From: Phycisphaerales bacterium
GTDB taxonomy: Bacteria; Planctomycetota; Phycisphaerae; Phycisphaerales; UBA1924
Direction: 5' to 3'
DNA: 38,022 nt
Assembly (NCBI GenBank): GCA_028284805.1
Contig: JANQQZ010000115.1
Coordinates: forward strand, 1-38,022
Position numbers and translations under genes: made by a program. Positions within the stretch are counted from its first letter, which is position 1; every line of letters starts with the position of its first letter. The notes beneath the pieces are model-generated. The model was not told where the DNA came from. It saw nothing but the letters and a program-made list of their open reading frames with translations, and did not search any database. Below, piece by piece: positions 18,063 to 25,389 of this stretch.

Positions 18063-20047
18063 ACCCCGCCGCCCGCTCGCAACGCCTCTGGCGTTCCCTC
18101 GCGACCCCCGCCGAACGACCCAGCCCCGCCAAAGGGCTCGATCTCATCGGCGAGTGGATCCACGGGCGCGCCCACCGCGTCCGCACTCGCACCGACACAC
18201 GCGAACGCGCCACCCGCATCGCCGAAGCCGCCGACACCCTCCGCAACCACTCCGACGCCGCGCTCCACGACCACGCACAGCCCGTGATCGACGCGGCGCG
18301 CCTGAGACCCGAAGAAACAACCGACGACGCCTACGCCCTGCTCACCGAGATCATCCGACGCGAGCTGGGCTTCACGCTCCATGTCGAGCAGATCATGGGC
18401 GCCCTCGCGATGGCCGACGGCGCCGCCGCCGAGATGGCCACGGGCGAGGGCAAGACCGTCACCGCCATCCTCCCCACCGCACTGCTCGCCTGGCGCGGGC
18501 GGGGCGTCCACGTCCTCACTGTCAACGACTACCTCGCCACGCGTGACGCGGGCATCGTCGCCCCCTGCCTCCGCCGCGTCGGCATCCGCGTCGGCTCCAT
18601 CACCAACGACACCCCACACGACGAGCGCCGCGCCGCATACGACGCAGACGTGACCTACGCCGCCGACAAGCAGATCGTCTTCGACTTCCTCCGCGACCGG
18701 CTCAAGGCCCCCACCCAGACCAGCGTCACCCGAGCCCTCATCGAGGACATCCTCGAGGACGACGCGGGGGACTGGCACGACCAGGTCGTCCAACGCGGGC
18801 TCTACGCCGCGGTTGTCGACGAAGCCGACTCCGTCCTGATCGACGAGGCCGTCACCCCCGCGATCATCTCCGCAGACCCGACCGACGACGGCGCAGACCC
18901 CTCGGACCCAGCGAAGCACCACCGAACCGCCGCGCAGCTCGCCCGCGATCTCCAGCCCGAGTTGCACTACACACTCGACCGCAGAGCGCGGCACATTTCG
19001 CTGACCGGCGCCGGGCGAGATCGCATCGCAGAGGCCGCCCAGTCGCTCCCCCCCTTCTGGTCCGGTACCCGCCGGCGCGAGGAACTCATCCGGACGGCTC
19101 TCACCGCCAAGGAACTCATGACCCTGGGCGACGACTACATCATCAAGCAAAGCTCCGACGGAAAACGCACCGTCGAGATCATCGACCGATCCACGGGGCG
19201 CGTCCTCGAGGGCCGGCGCTGGCAGCTGGGCCTGCACCAAGCCGTCGAAGCCAAGGAGGGCCTCGATCCCAGCGAAGCCCGACGCACCTCCAGCCGCATC
19301 GGCTACGCACGCTTCTTCCAGCGCTACACCCACCTCTGCGGCATGTCGGGCACCCTCCACGAAGTCCGCGACGAGCTCTGGCGCACCTACCGCCTCCCCG
19401 TCGTCCGCATCCCAACCCACAAGCCCATCGCGCGCACCGAACACCCCGACACCTACCACACCACCGAGGACGACAAGATCACAGCTGTCGTCGAACGCGT
19501 GAAGCACATCCACACGACCGGCCAGCCAATCCTCGTCGGCACACGCAGCGTGCTCACCAGCGAACGTATCGCGGCCCAGCTCACCCAAGCGGGAATCCAG
19601 TGCCGCGTGCTCAACGCCGAACGCGAGGCCGAGGAAGCCGAGATCATCGCCCGCGCGGGCAAGGCCCGCGCCGTCACCGTCGCCACCAACATGGCCGGAC
19701 GCGGCACCGACATCAAGCTCGACACCGAAGCCCGCGACCTCGGAGGGCTCTATGTCCTGGGCACCGAACGCCACCAGGAGCGACGCGTCGACCGCCAGCT
19801 CTTCGGCCGCGCCGGACGCCAGGGCGACCCCGGACACGCCGAGATGCACGTCTCCTTCGACGACGACCTCATCCGGCTCTTCGCGCTCACGCCCCTCGCG
19901 AGGCTCGCCAGACGATGGCCGAACCTCCAGCCCCTCCTCTGGAAGCTCGCCCAGGCCTCCGGCTCCAGCCGCGCCCGGGCGACCCGATCCTCCGTCGCGG
20001 GCCAGGAAAGCTGGTTCGAGTTCTCGCTGCACTCCGAGTCACGGTGA
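18059..20047 (+). CDS. Short SecA-like ATPase lacking the C-terminal translocation domains
   Basis: 662 residues from ATG 18059, overlapping the M50 gene by 4 nt; the frame is open for 635 codons upstream, but that is an Arg/Pro-rich shadow of the M50 gene. SecA features: Walker A GEGKT (129-133), TVNDYLATRD, DEAD box (254-257) followed by SVLIDEAVTPAIIS, a preprotein-crosslinking segment (about 270-390), then motor domain 2 with TNMAGRGTDIKLD and FGRAGRQGDPG. Housekeeping SecA is about 800-950 residues and continues with the helical scaffold/wing domains and a metal-binding tail; here the protein stops soon after motor domain 2. The ending looks natural: no frameshift or remnant follows. It probably powers or remodels a substrate for the adjacent M50/HlyD components. 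Confidence 0.88.
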   Translation: MNPAARSQRLWRSLATPAERPSPAKGLDLIGEWIHGRAHRVRTRTDTRERATRIAEAADTLRNHSDAALHDHAQPVIDAARLRPEETTDDAYALLTEIIRRELGFTLHVEQIMGALAMADGAAAEMATGEGKTVTAILPTALLAWRGRGVHVLTVNDYLATRDAGIVAPCLRRVGIRVGSITNDTPHDERRAAYDADVTYAADKQIVFDFLRDRLKAPTQTSVTRALIEDILEDDAGDWHDQVVQRGLYAAVVDEADSVLIDEAVTPAIISADPTDDGADPSDPAKHHRTAAQLARDLQPELHYTLDRRARHISLTGAGRDRIAEAAQSLPPFWSGTRRREELIRTALTAKELMTLGDDYIIKQSSDGKRTVEIIDRSTGRVLEGRRWQLGLHQAVEAKEGLDPSEARRTSSRIGYARFFQRYTHLCGMSGTLHEVRDELWRTYRLPVVRIPTHKPIARTEHPDTYHTTEDDKITAVVERVKHIHTTGQPILVGTRSVLTSERIAAQLTQAGIQCRVLNAEREAEEAEIIARAGKARAVTVATNMAGRGTDIKLDTEARDLGGLYVLGTERHQERRVDRQLFGRAGRQGDPGHAEMHVSFDDDLIRLFALTPLARLARRWPNLQPLLWKLAQASGSSRARATRSSVAGQESWFEFSLHSESR

Positions 20048-20095
20048 CCACAACACCACCTAGCACTCACAAACAACCGACCCAAAGACCAACAC

Positions 20096-20125
20096 TTGAC
20101 CCAACACCCCCCGACATGAGAAAAT
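20096..20125 (+). promoter_or_regulatory. Promoter of the 65-residue protein gene
   Basis: TTGACC (20096-20101), 18-nt spacer, GAAAAT (20120-20125). It lies in the gap after the SecA-like gene, so the small gene can be expressed independently of the export-type operon. Confidence 0.55.
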
Positions 20126-20129
20126 AGGG

Positions 20130-20145
20130 CATCCCAATCGGGATG
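20130..20145 (+). promoter_or_regulatory. Perfect hairpin at the 5' end of the small-gene transcript
   Basis: CATCCC-AATC-GGGATG is a perfect 6-bp stem directly after the predicted transcription start and immediately before the Shine-Dalgarno AAAGGAG (20146-20152). It could be a 5' stabilising stem, an operator palindrome or a translational control element. Confidence 0.4.
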
Positions 20146-20158
20146 AAAGGAGCCGCAC

Positions 20159-20356
20159 ATGAACGACCAACTCACCTCAACCCAGGGACAGCCGGAAGTC
20201 GTGCTCGCCGGCGTGCCCGCCTACCGAGTCGCCCAAGACCTCTCGGGCGACTGGTGGGTCTGGCGCCGGACCAGCAACACCACCTGGACCACCTTCCGCC
20301 GCTGCGAGAGCGAGCCCCAGGCACGCATCATCTGCGACGAACTCAACGCCGAGTAA
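20159..20356 (+). CDS. Small Trp-rich protein of unknown function (65 aa)
   Basis: Not recognised. The 65-residue product has a near-consensus Shine-Dalgarno (AAAGGAG, 6 nt before ATG 20159), a predicted promoter and normal codon use, so it is a real gene. The centre is Trp-rich (Trp32, Trp33, Trp35, Trp43 within DWWVWRRTSNTTWTTFRR) and the C-terminus is acidic (ICDELNAE); two Cys are present (49 and 59). There is no signal peptide, double-glycine leader or membrane segment. It resembles a small compact beta-alpha domain. It sits 111 nt after the SecA-like gene and 104 nt before the secreted GH57-like gene, and could serve either one or be independent. Confidence 0.75.
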   Translation: MNDQLTSTQGQPEVVLAGVPAYRVAQDLSGDWWVWRRTSNTTWTTFRRCESEPQARIICDELNAE

Positions 20357-20460
20357 GCGCGGCCGCCCGTCACCAGCAGACCGATCGAATTCTGCCCATT
20401 TGGGTGATCATTTACGGTATCATGACTCCGTCGCGCACGAAGCGCCCCGGAGACCAATGC

Positions 20461-23400
20461 ATGATCCGTTCCTCAGTGCCCGCTGCCATCCTCGCAGCCA
20501 TCGGTCTCGCCCCGACCGCAGCCGCCCAAGAGAAGCTGCACTTCACCTACCTCTGGCACCTCGAGCAGCCCATCTACTGGCCCGACCAGACCGTCGGGGG
20601 CCCTGACCGCTACGAGTTCGCGTGGGACTCGATCCTCCGCACCGACGCCGGCGCCACCAACCCAGAGAACAATCTCCGCGAGATCTTCGGCAAGGCAGAT
20701 CGCGTCGCCGTCTACCAGCACCGCGTCAGGGACGCGATCGACGCCATCGATTGGGCGCCCGAGGCCGGGGCCCAGGTCTCCTACTCGGGCGGGCTGATCC
20801 AGAACATCAACTCGCTCGGCGGCGTCAACCAGCTCGGATACTCGTCAAACTGGAACTCACCCTACATCCAGGCCCGAGGCTGGCGCACCGCCGGCCAGAA
20901 CAAGCCCAGGCTCGACGTCGTCGTCTTCCCCTTCCATCACGCGCTCATGCCGCTGGTGAGCGAGTCCACCCAGCGCAAGGAGATCCAGGCCTACAAGCAC
21001 GTCTACGCGGGCACCTGGGGCAGCACCGCGCCGCAGTCCCGGGGCTTCTTCCCAAGCGAGATGGCCTTCTCTACGCGCCTGATCAAGGTTCTGGATGAAG
21101 AGGGCATCGACTGGTCGGTCGTCAGCGCCGAGAAGATCAGCCGGGCCAACCAGGACTACCCCGTCGTCATCGGCTCGGGCGGCATCAACTGCGACCCGCC
21201 CAACAAGGCCGACATGGTCAACCCGGGATCGCACGATTACTACCGCGTGCAGATCTCGCGCGGCTGCGCCCCCGCCGAGGCCTACCCGCAGTCGCTCACG
21301 CCCCAACGCGCCCAGTACGTCGATCCCGACACGGGCGCGGTGCACGAGATCATCGTCATCCCCGCCAGCCAGTCCGTCAGCTGGGAGGACGGCTACAACC
21401 CCATCGGCACGTCGCACTTCGACAACCTCCAGGCCAACAACGATCCCAATCGCCCCATGCTGGTCACGCTCGCCCACGACGGCGACAACGCCTTCGGCGG
21501 CGGGTTCTCGTACTACATGGAAGCCACGCCCAATCTCGTCTCGGCCGCGCAGGGCAGCGGCTACCACGCGACCGTGGTCGAGGAGTACCTCGCCGACCAC
21601 CCCGTCCCCGCGAACGCCATCGTGCACGTCGAAGACGGCGCGTGGGTCAACGCCGACGGCGACTTCGGCTCGCCCTGGTTCCTCAACTGGAACTACCCGC
21701 CCGTCAACGCGCAGGGTCAGGTCGACATCGAGAACGGCTGGGCCGAGGACATCCGCAACTGGGCCGTGATCACCGCCGCCCAGAACGCCGTGGACACCGC
21801 CGAGCAGATCAGCGAGGATCAGGGCCTGCCCGTGCGCATCGGGCACGTCGTCGAGCCGAACGGCGCCTCGCGCCCCGCCGAGCGCGCTTGGCACTACTTC
21901 CTCGGGGCCCTCAACTCGGGCTACATGTACTACGGCACCGCCCTCGACTTCGAGGTCAAGCCCGCGATCGCCTGCAACGAGGCCCTCCAGCACGCCATGC
22001 CCGTTATTGCTTCGGGTACGGACAGCACGGGCCCAGAGATCTGGATCCCCCAGCGTTGGCCCTGGAACCCGGGCGAAATCAACTTCGGCGCCCCCTTCGG
22101 CTATCAGCAGCACATCGCCACCACCGACTTCCACATCTGGACCTTCGTCCACGATGTCTCGGGCACGCAGAGCGTCACGCTCAAGATCCGCGTCGACGAC
22201 GACGGAACGAACGCATTGGCCGACCACGCCAACGAGACCTACGCCGGCGGGCTAGGCGTAGGCACATGGCAGTCAATCCCCATGACGCAGCGGCAATTCC
22301 CGGCCGGCAACATCTACAACAACCCCGAGCTCAACTTCTTCGAGATGCCCAACGCCATCGCCGATCAGTACTTTGCTGAGATCACCGGACTCGAAGACAC
22401 GTTCATCGACTACTACGTCGAAGCCACCGACGACCTCGGCAACGTCACCCGCTCCCCCATCCAGCACGTCTGGATCGGCGACGGCGAGGGCTCCAACCCG
22501 GGCGGCAACGACCCACGCGTCACCACCGATCCCGAGACGCTCGTCGCGGGCGAGCCCGCGACGATCACCTTCGACCCCGCAGGGGGCCCGCTCGCCGGCG
22601 CGCAGCAGGTTTTAGCCCACGTCGGCTTCAACGGCTGGCAGAACGTCATCACCCCCGGCCCCGCAATGACCTTCGATGCCGCCAACCAGACCTGGTCACT
22701 CGACCTGACCATCCCGACCAGCGCCACCGTCGTCGATCTCGCCTTCAACAACGGCACCGGCACCTGGGACAACAACAACGGGCAGGACTGGCACCTCGCC
22801 GTCGAGGGCACCAGCTCGCCCTCGTTCACCATCGACGGCACGCTCGATGCCGCAGCCACGCTCGTGACCGAGCACGACGGCATCCAGCTCCACGCCGGGC
22901 TCGACGGCAACCAGCTCTACGTCGCGATGACCGCGCCCGCCGCCAACGACCACTTCCTGCTCGTCGCCCAGACCCCCGGCGCGCTGACCAACGCCATGTG
23001 GGGCAAGGCCGGGCAGGTCGCCCAGTGGGACGCGTTCATCGGCGCCGAATCAACCAACGGATTCGCCGGCTGGTTCGACGCCGCGAGCGCGAGCGTCGCC
23101 CGAGGATCCGTCGTCGAGGGTCTCATCGATCTCGCCGCCGAGTTCGGCGCACTGCCCGATCAGGTCGCGATCGCCGCCGCGGGCTACAGCACCAACGACG
23201 TGGGCGAGCTCCAGACCCAGGCCCCCGCCGGCAACGGCAACACCACGCTCGACGCGGGCGAGTACCTGATCATCGACCTCTGCTCGCTCACCCCCGAAGG
23301 CTGCAACCCCTGCCCCGCCGACACCAACGGTGACGGCGAGGTCACCCCAGCGGACTTCAACGCCTGGATCCTCGCCTTCAACGCCGGTGCCCCCGAGTGC

Positions 23401-23475
23401 GACCAGAACGCCGACGGCCTGTGCAGCCCAGCCGACTTCAACGCCTGGATTCTGAACTTCAACGCAGGGTGCTAG
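20461..23475 (+). CDS. Secreted GH57-like glycosidase with CBM25 and C-terminal Gly-Cys dockerin-like repeats
   Basis: 1004 residues from ATG 20461, with GGAG 8 nt upstream. A signal peptide (1-23, ending PTAAAQ) is followed by a GH57-like catalytic region: LWHLEQP (31-37, the HxHQP-type first motif), PFHHALMPL, FFPSEMAFS (Glu200, nucleophile position) and LAHDGDN (Asp340 region, acid/base position). Residues about 710-790 match CBM25 starch-binding modules (VGFNGWQN, then TGTWDNNNGQDWHLAV). A further 130-residue domain follows. The last 55 residues are two dockerin-like calcium repeats (DTNGDGEVTPADFNAWI; DQNADGLCSPADFNAWI) and end exactly in Gly-Cys, as in the Phycisphaerae-type terminal dockerins. 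It probably hydrolyses alpha-glucan outside the cell or on its surface. TATCAT at 20418-20423 is a possible -10 box. Confidence 0.8.
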   Translation: MIRSSVPAAILAAIGLAPTAAAQEKLHFTYLWHLEQPIYWPDQTVGGPDRYEFAWDSILRTDAGATNPENNLREIFGKADRVAVYQHRVRDAIDAIDWAPEAGAQVSYSGGLIQNINSLGGVNQLGYSSNWNSPYIQARGWRTAGQNKPRLDVVVFPFHHALMPLVSESTQRKEIQAYKHVYAGTWGSTAPQSRGFFPSEMAFSTRLIKVLDEEGIDWSVVSAEKISRANQDYPVVIGSGGINCDPPNKADMVNPGSHDYYRVQISRGCAPAEAYPQSLTPQRAQYVDPDTGAVHEIIVIPASQSVSWEDGYNPIGTSHFDNLQANNDPNRPMLVTLAHDGDNAFGGGFSYYMEATPNLVSAAQGSGYHATVVEEYLADHPVPANAIVHVEDGAWVNADGDFGSPWFLNWNYPPVNAQGQVDIENGWAEDIRNWAVITAAQNAVDTAEQISEDQGLPVRIGHVVEPNGASRPAERAWHYFLGALNSGYMYYGTALDFEVKPAIACNEALQHAMPVIASGTDSTGPEIWIPQRWPWNPGEINFGAPFGYQQHIATTDFHIWTFVHDVSGTQSVTLKIRVDDDGTNALADHANETYAGGLGVGTWQSIPMTQRQFPAGNIYNNPELNFFEMPNAIADQYFAEITGLEDTFIDYYVEATDDLGNVTRSPIQHVWIGDGEGSNPGGNDPRVTTDPETLVAGEPATITFDPAGGPLAGAQQVLAHVGFNGWQNVITPGPAMTFDAANQTWSLDLTIPTSATVVDLAFNNGTGTWDNNNGQDWHLAVEGTSSPSFTIDGTLDAAATLVTEHDGIQLHAGLDGNQLYVAMTAPAANDHFLLVAQTPGALTNAMWGKAGQVAQWDAFIGAESTNGFAGWFDAASASVARGSVVEGLIDLAAEFGALPDQVAIAAAGYSTNDVGELQTQAPAGNGNTTLDAGEYLIIDLCSLTPEGCNPCPADTNGDGEVTPADFNAWILAFNAGAPECDQNADGLCSPADFNAWILNFNAGC

Positions 23476-23488
23476 CACGCGCTGGCAG

Positions 23489-23512
23489 TAAAAGCCCCGC
23501 TGGCGCGGGACT
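23489..23512 (-). terminator. Rho-independent terminator of the cupin lipoprotein gene
   Basis: On the minus strand AGTCCCGC-GCCA-GCGGGGCT forms an 8-bp stem with one G-U pair and runs into TTT. It lies about 70 nt past the stop at 23581. Read on the plus strand the same stem has a C-A mismatch and no T-tract, so it is oriented for the minus-strand gene. Confidence 0.5.
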
Positions 23513-23580
23513 CGGGCACACACTCAGTCGTGCATTGATCTGTCAGACGCAGTCAACGCCGTCACCCCACCTGGGCGCGG

Positions 23581-24411
23581 CTACGCCTGCCACGCCACCT
23601 CGTACGTGTCCCCACCCCGGACCAGTGGCCGCTCGTCCCACTCCAGCCCATACGACCGCGCCTCGCGGCGGAAGTACGTAAACACGTCCGACAGCTTGCA
23701 CCCCTCAGGCCCGGCCACCACGTGGTGGATGTTGTCACGGTCTCGCGACAGCGTCGACAAACGCCCGGGTGTCAGCACCGCGTCACTGTTCTCGCGGATC
23801 AGGAAGCTCTCGCCCATCGGAGGCACCTCACCAGCCGCGATGTCCAGCGGCGCACCGTCCGGCTGCACGATATCGAAGTTCCGGCATCGCACCGACCCCT
23901 CGTTGCACTGCAACACCCCGTTGTAATGACGGTGATCGTGCAAATTGATCGTGGCCCCGGGCTGCATGTGGATGTCGAAGACCACGATCGGCGGCATCCG
24001 CGCCGCCGCGTTCATGCCCCACTCGCCTTCGCCCAGCTCGCGCATCGCCCAGGGCTCCTCGGGCGTGTATCTCGCAAGCAGCCGCGAAACCGCCTCGAGA
24101 TACGACGACTCATCCGACCGACGCTCAGGCCGATCCGCAGCGATCATCCGCGTCGCCTGAGGCCTGATCTGTGCCAACAACTGCTCGATCGTGAGCGGCT
24201 CGTTCCCGTCAGCCATACCGCCCGCCAACGGGTCACCCACGCCCGTCTGTCCGGACATGCCACACCCAGCAGCCAGCAGAGCCGCCGCACCGCCCAATCC
24301 GACCTGCAAGATCCGACGACGCGTGATCGTCACCCCGGGCGAGATCTCCTCGCCCACCTCGTGATCCGCCATGGCGTGCTGCTCGATCTCATCAAGCGTC
24401 CAGAACTGCAT
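23581..24411 (-). CDS. Tat-exported lipoprotein with cupin (thiol-dioxygenase-like) domain
   Basis: 276 residues from ATG 24411, with GGAG 7 nt upstream; ATG 24372 would give a more typical short Tat leader. The twin-arginine motif TRRRILQVG (30-38) is followed by a hydrophobic stretch and lipobox LAAGC (Cys50), so the mature protein should be a lipidated envelope protein. The second half is cupin-like: INLHDHRHYNGVLQCNEGSVRCRNFD with an HxH pair, then NIHHVVAG and a C-terminal VFTYF strand, the spacing seen in cysteine/2-aminoethanethiol dioxygenases. Tat export fits a protein folded with a metal. Activity is unproven; a non-enzymatic cupin is possible. It has its own promoter and terminator. 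Confidence 0.72.
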   Translation of the reverse strand: MQFWTLDEIEQHAMADHEVGEEISPGVTITRRRILQVGLGGAAALLAAGCGMSGQTGVGDPLAGGMADGNEPLTIEQLLAQIRPQATRMIAADRPERRSDESSYLEAVSRLLARYTPEEPWAMRELGEGEWGMNAAARMPPIVVFDIHMQPGATINLHDHRHYNGVLQCNEGSVRCRNFDIVQPDGAPLDIAAGEVPPMGESFLIRENSDAVLTPGRLSTLSRDRDNIHHVVAGPEGCKLSDVFTYFRREARSYGLEWDERPLVRGGDTYEVAWQA

Positions 24412-24458
24412 GAGCAAGCTCCATTCTCGGGGAGACCGCGAGTCAACGAGAACGAGTT

Positions 24459-24486
24459 ATCATACAGATGCCACACCGCAGCACAA
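24459..24486 (-). promoter_or_regulatory. Probable promoter of the cupin lipoprotein gene
   Basis: On the minus strand TTGTGC (24486-24481), 16-nt spacer, TATGAT (24464-24459). The -10 box is strong, the -35 weak. The predicted start leaves a leader of about 40 nt. Confidence 0.45.
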
Positions 24487-24600
24487 CCACGTTCCGCACA
24501 ACGCACACGCGAAAGGGCCGCAAACGCACCGGCGCATCCGCTGGACGCGGCAATCGGAGAGCACTTCCGTCGAGTTCCCCAACCGGAACGCGCTCTGCTC

Positions 24601-25389
24601 CTAGTCCAGATACACCGGGTTCAGCAGCAGCTCCCAGTCCGGGTGATCGTGGCTCTTGAGCTCCTCCCGAACCTGCGGGTCGAACGGATCCTCGCCCCAG
24701 TCCTTCCCGCTGTGCCACCGGCAGTCGGGGTTCCCCGTCTCCAGCATCCCGATCGTCTCGGCGTGCCCGTCGCTGAACGAGTACGTCCCCTCCCCCCGGT
24801 GCCAGTACCCGTAGACACCGCCCGAGCCAGCCTCGTTATCGATGTCGGCCGCGATCAGCGGGTCCGTCACACGCAGATCCGGGAACCGCGCCCGCGTCTC
24901 GGCGATCAGGATCGTGTGGCTGGGCCTCCGGATCGTCACGTCGCTCCGGCTCACCCCCTTTTCCGAAACCTCTTCTTTCCAGAGCAGGTGACCATTCAGC
25001 GCGTAGCTCGACGCGATGTCGCCCACGCACACCGTCTCCCGGTCAGGCAACCCAAGCTCGCTCGCCGGCTCGCCACCCGGGTGCGCCGGGCACGCGCACG
25101 CATCCGGAACCAGATACCCCGCCTCGACCAGGCGCGCCCGCCACGTCACGTGCTCACCCGGTGCCACCACGGTCCGGTTCGAGGGCAGCTGCCCCTTGTT
25201 GTCGCCAGCGAACGTCATCACCCCCACCGCGACCTGCTGCGCCTGCTTCAGACACTGCGTCGTCCGGGCCTGGCTCCGCGCCGAGCCGAGCACGGGCAGC
25301 AGAATCCCGATCAGCACCGCGATGATCGCGATGGAGACAAGCAACTCGATCAGCGTGAACCCATCACGCGTCGTCGGAGAACGCCGCAT
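24601..25389 (-). CDS. Type II secretion/type IV pilin-like pseudopilin with H-X9-DG motif
   Basis: 262 residues from ATG 25389, which overlaps the sigma-factor stop as TGATG. The prepilin leader is RRSPTTRDG with cleavage before FTLIELLVSIAIIAVLIGILLP (Glu at +5), the classic N-terminal methylation helix. The C-terminal half contains the planctomycete H-X9-DG signature (His in YWHRGEG, nine residues, then DG in FSDGHAE). Such proteins are abundant in planctomycetes and are thought to be minor pseudopilins or surface proteins processed by prepilin peptidase. The coupling to a sigma-factor gene is unusual and suggests joint regulation. No secretion ATPase or platform gene is nearby. Confidence 0.88.
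   Translation of the reverse strand: MRRSPTTRDGFTLIELLVSIAIIAVLIGILLPVLGSARSQARTTQCLKQAQQVAVGVMTFAGDNKGQLPSNRTVVAPGEHVTWRARLVEAGYLVPDACACPAHPGGEPASELGLPDRETVCVGDIASSYALNGHLLWKEEVSEKGVSRSDVTIRRPSHTILIAETRARFPDLRVTDPLIAADIDNEAGSGGVYGYWHRGEGTYSFSDGHAETIGMLETGNPDCRWHSGKDWGEDPFDPQVREELKSHDHPDWELLLNPVYLD

Noticed and set aside
17654-20032. Long minus-strand open frame (792 codons) opposite the SecA-like gene
   Set aside because: Composition is the complement of NNC/NNG-biased codons (Val/Gly/Asp/Leu-rich), with no motif and no ribosome-binding site.
20048-20158. Remnant of the missing SecA C-terminal domains after the SecA-like stop
   Set aside because: The gap is only 111 nt and contains a promoter and hairpin; no scaffold/wing-like sequence was seen in any frame, so the short form is not a recent truncation that can be seen here.
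20857-22227. Minus-strand open frame of 456 codons inside the GH57-like gene
   Set aside because: Val/Asp/Gly-rich antisense shadow without family features.
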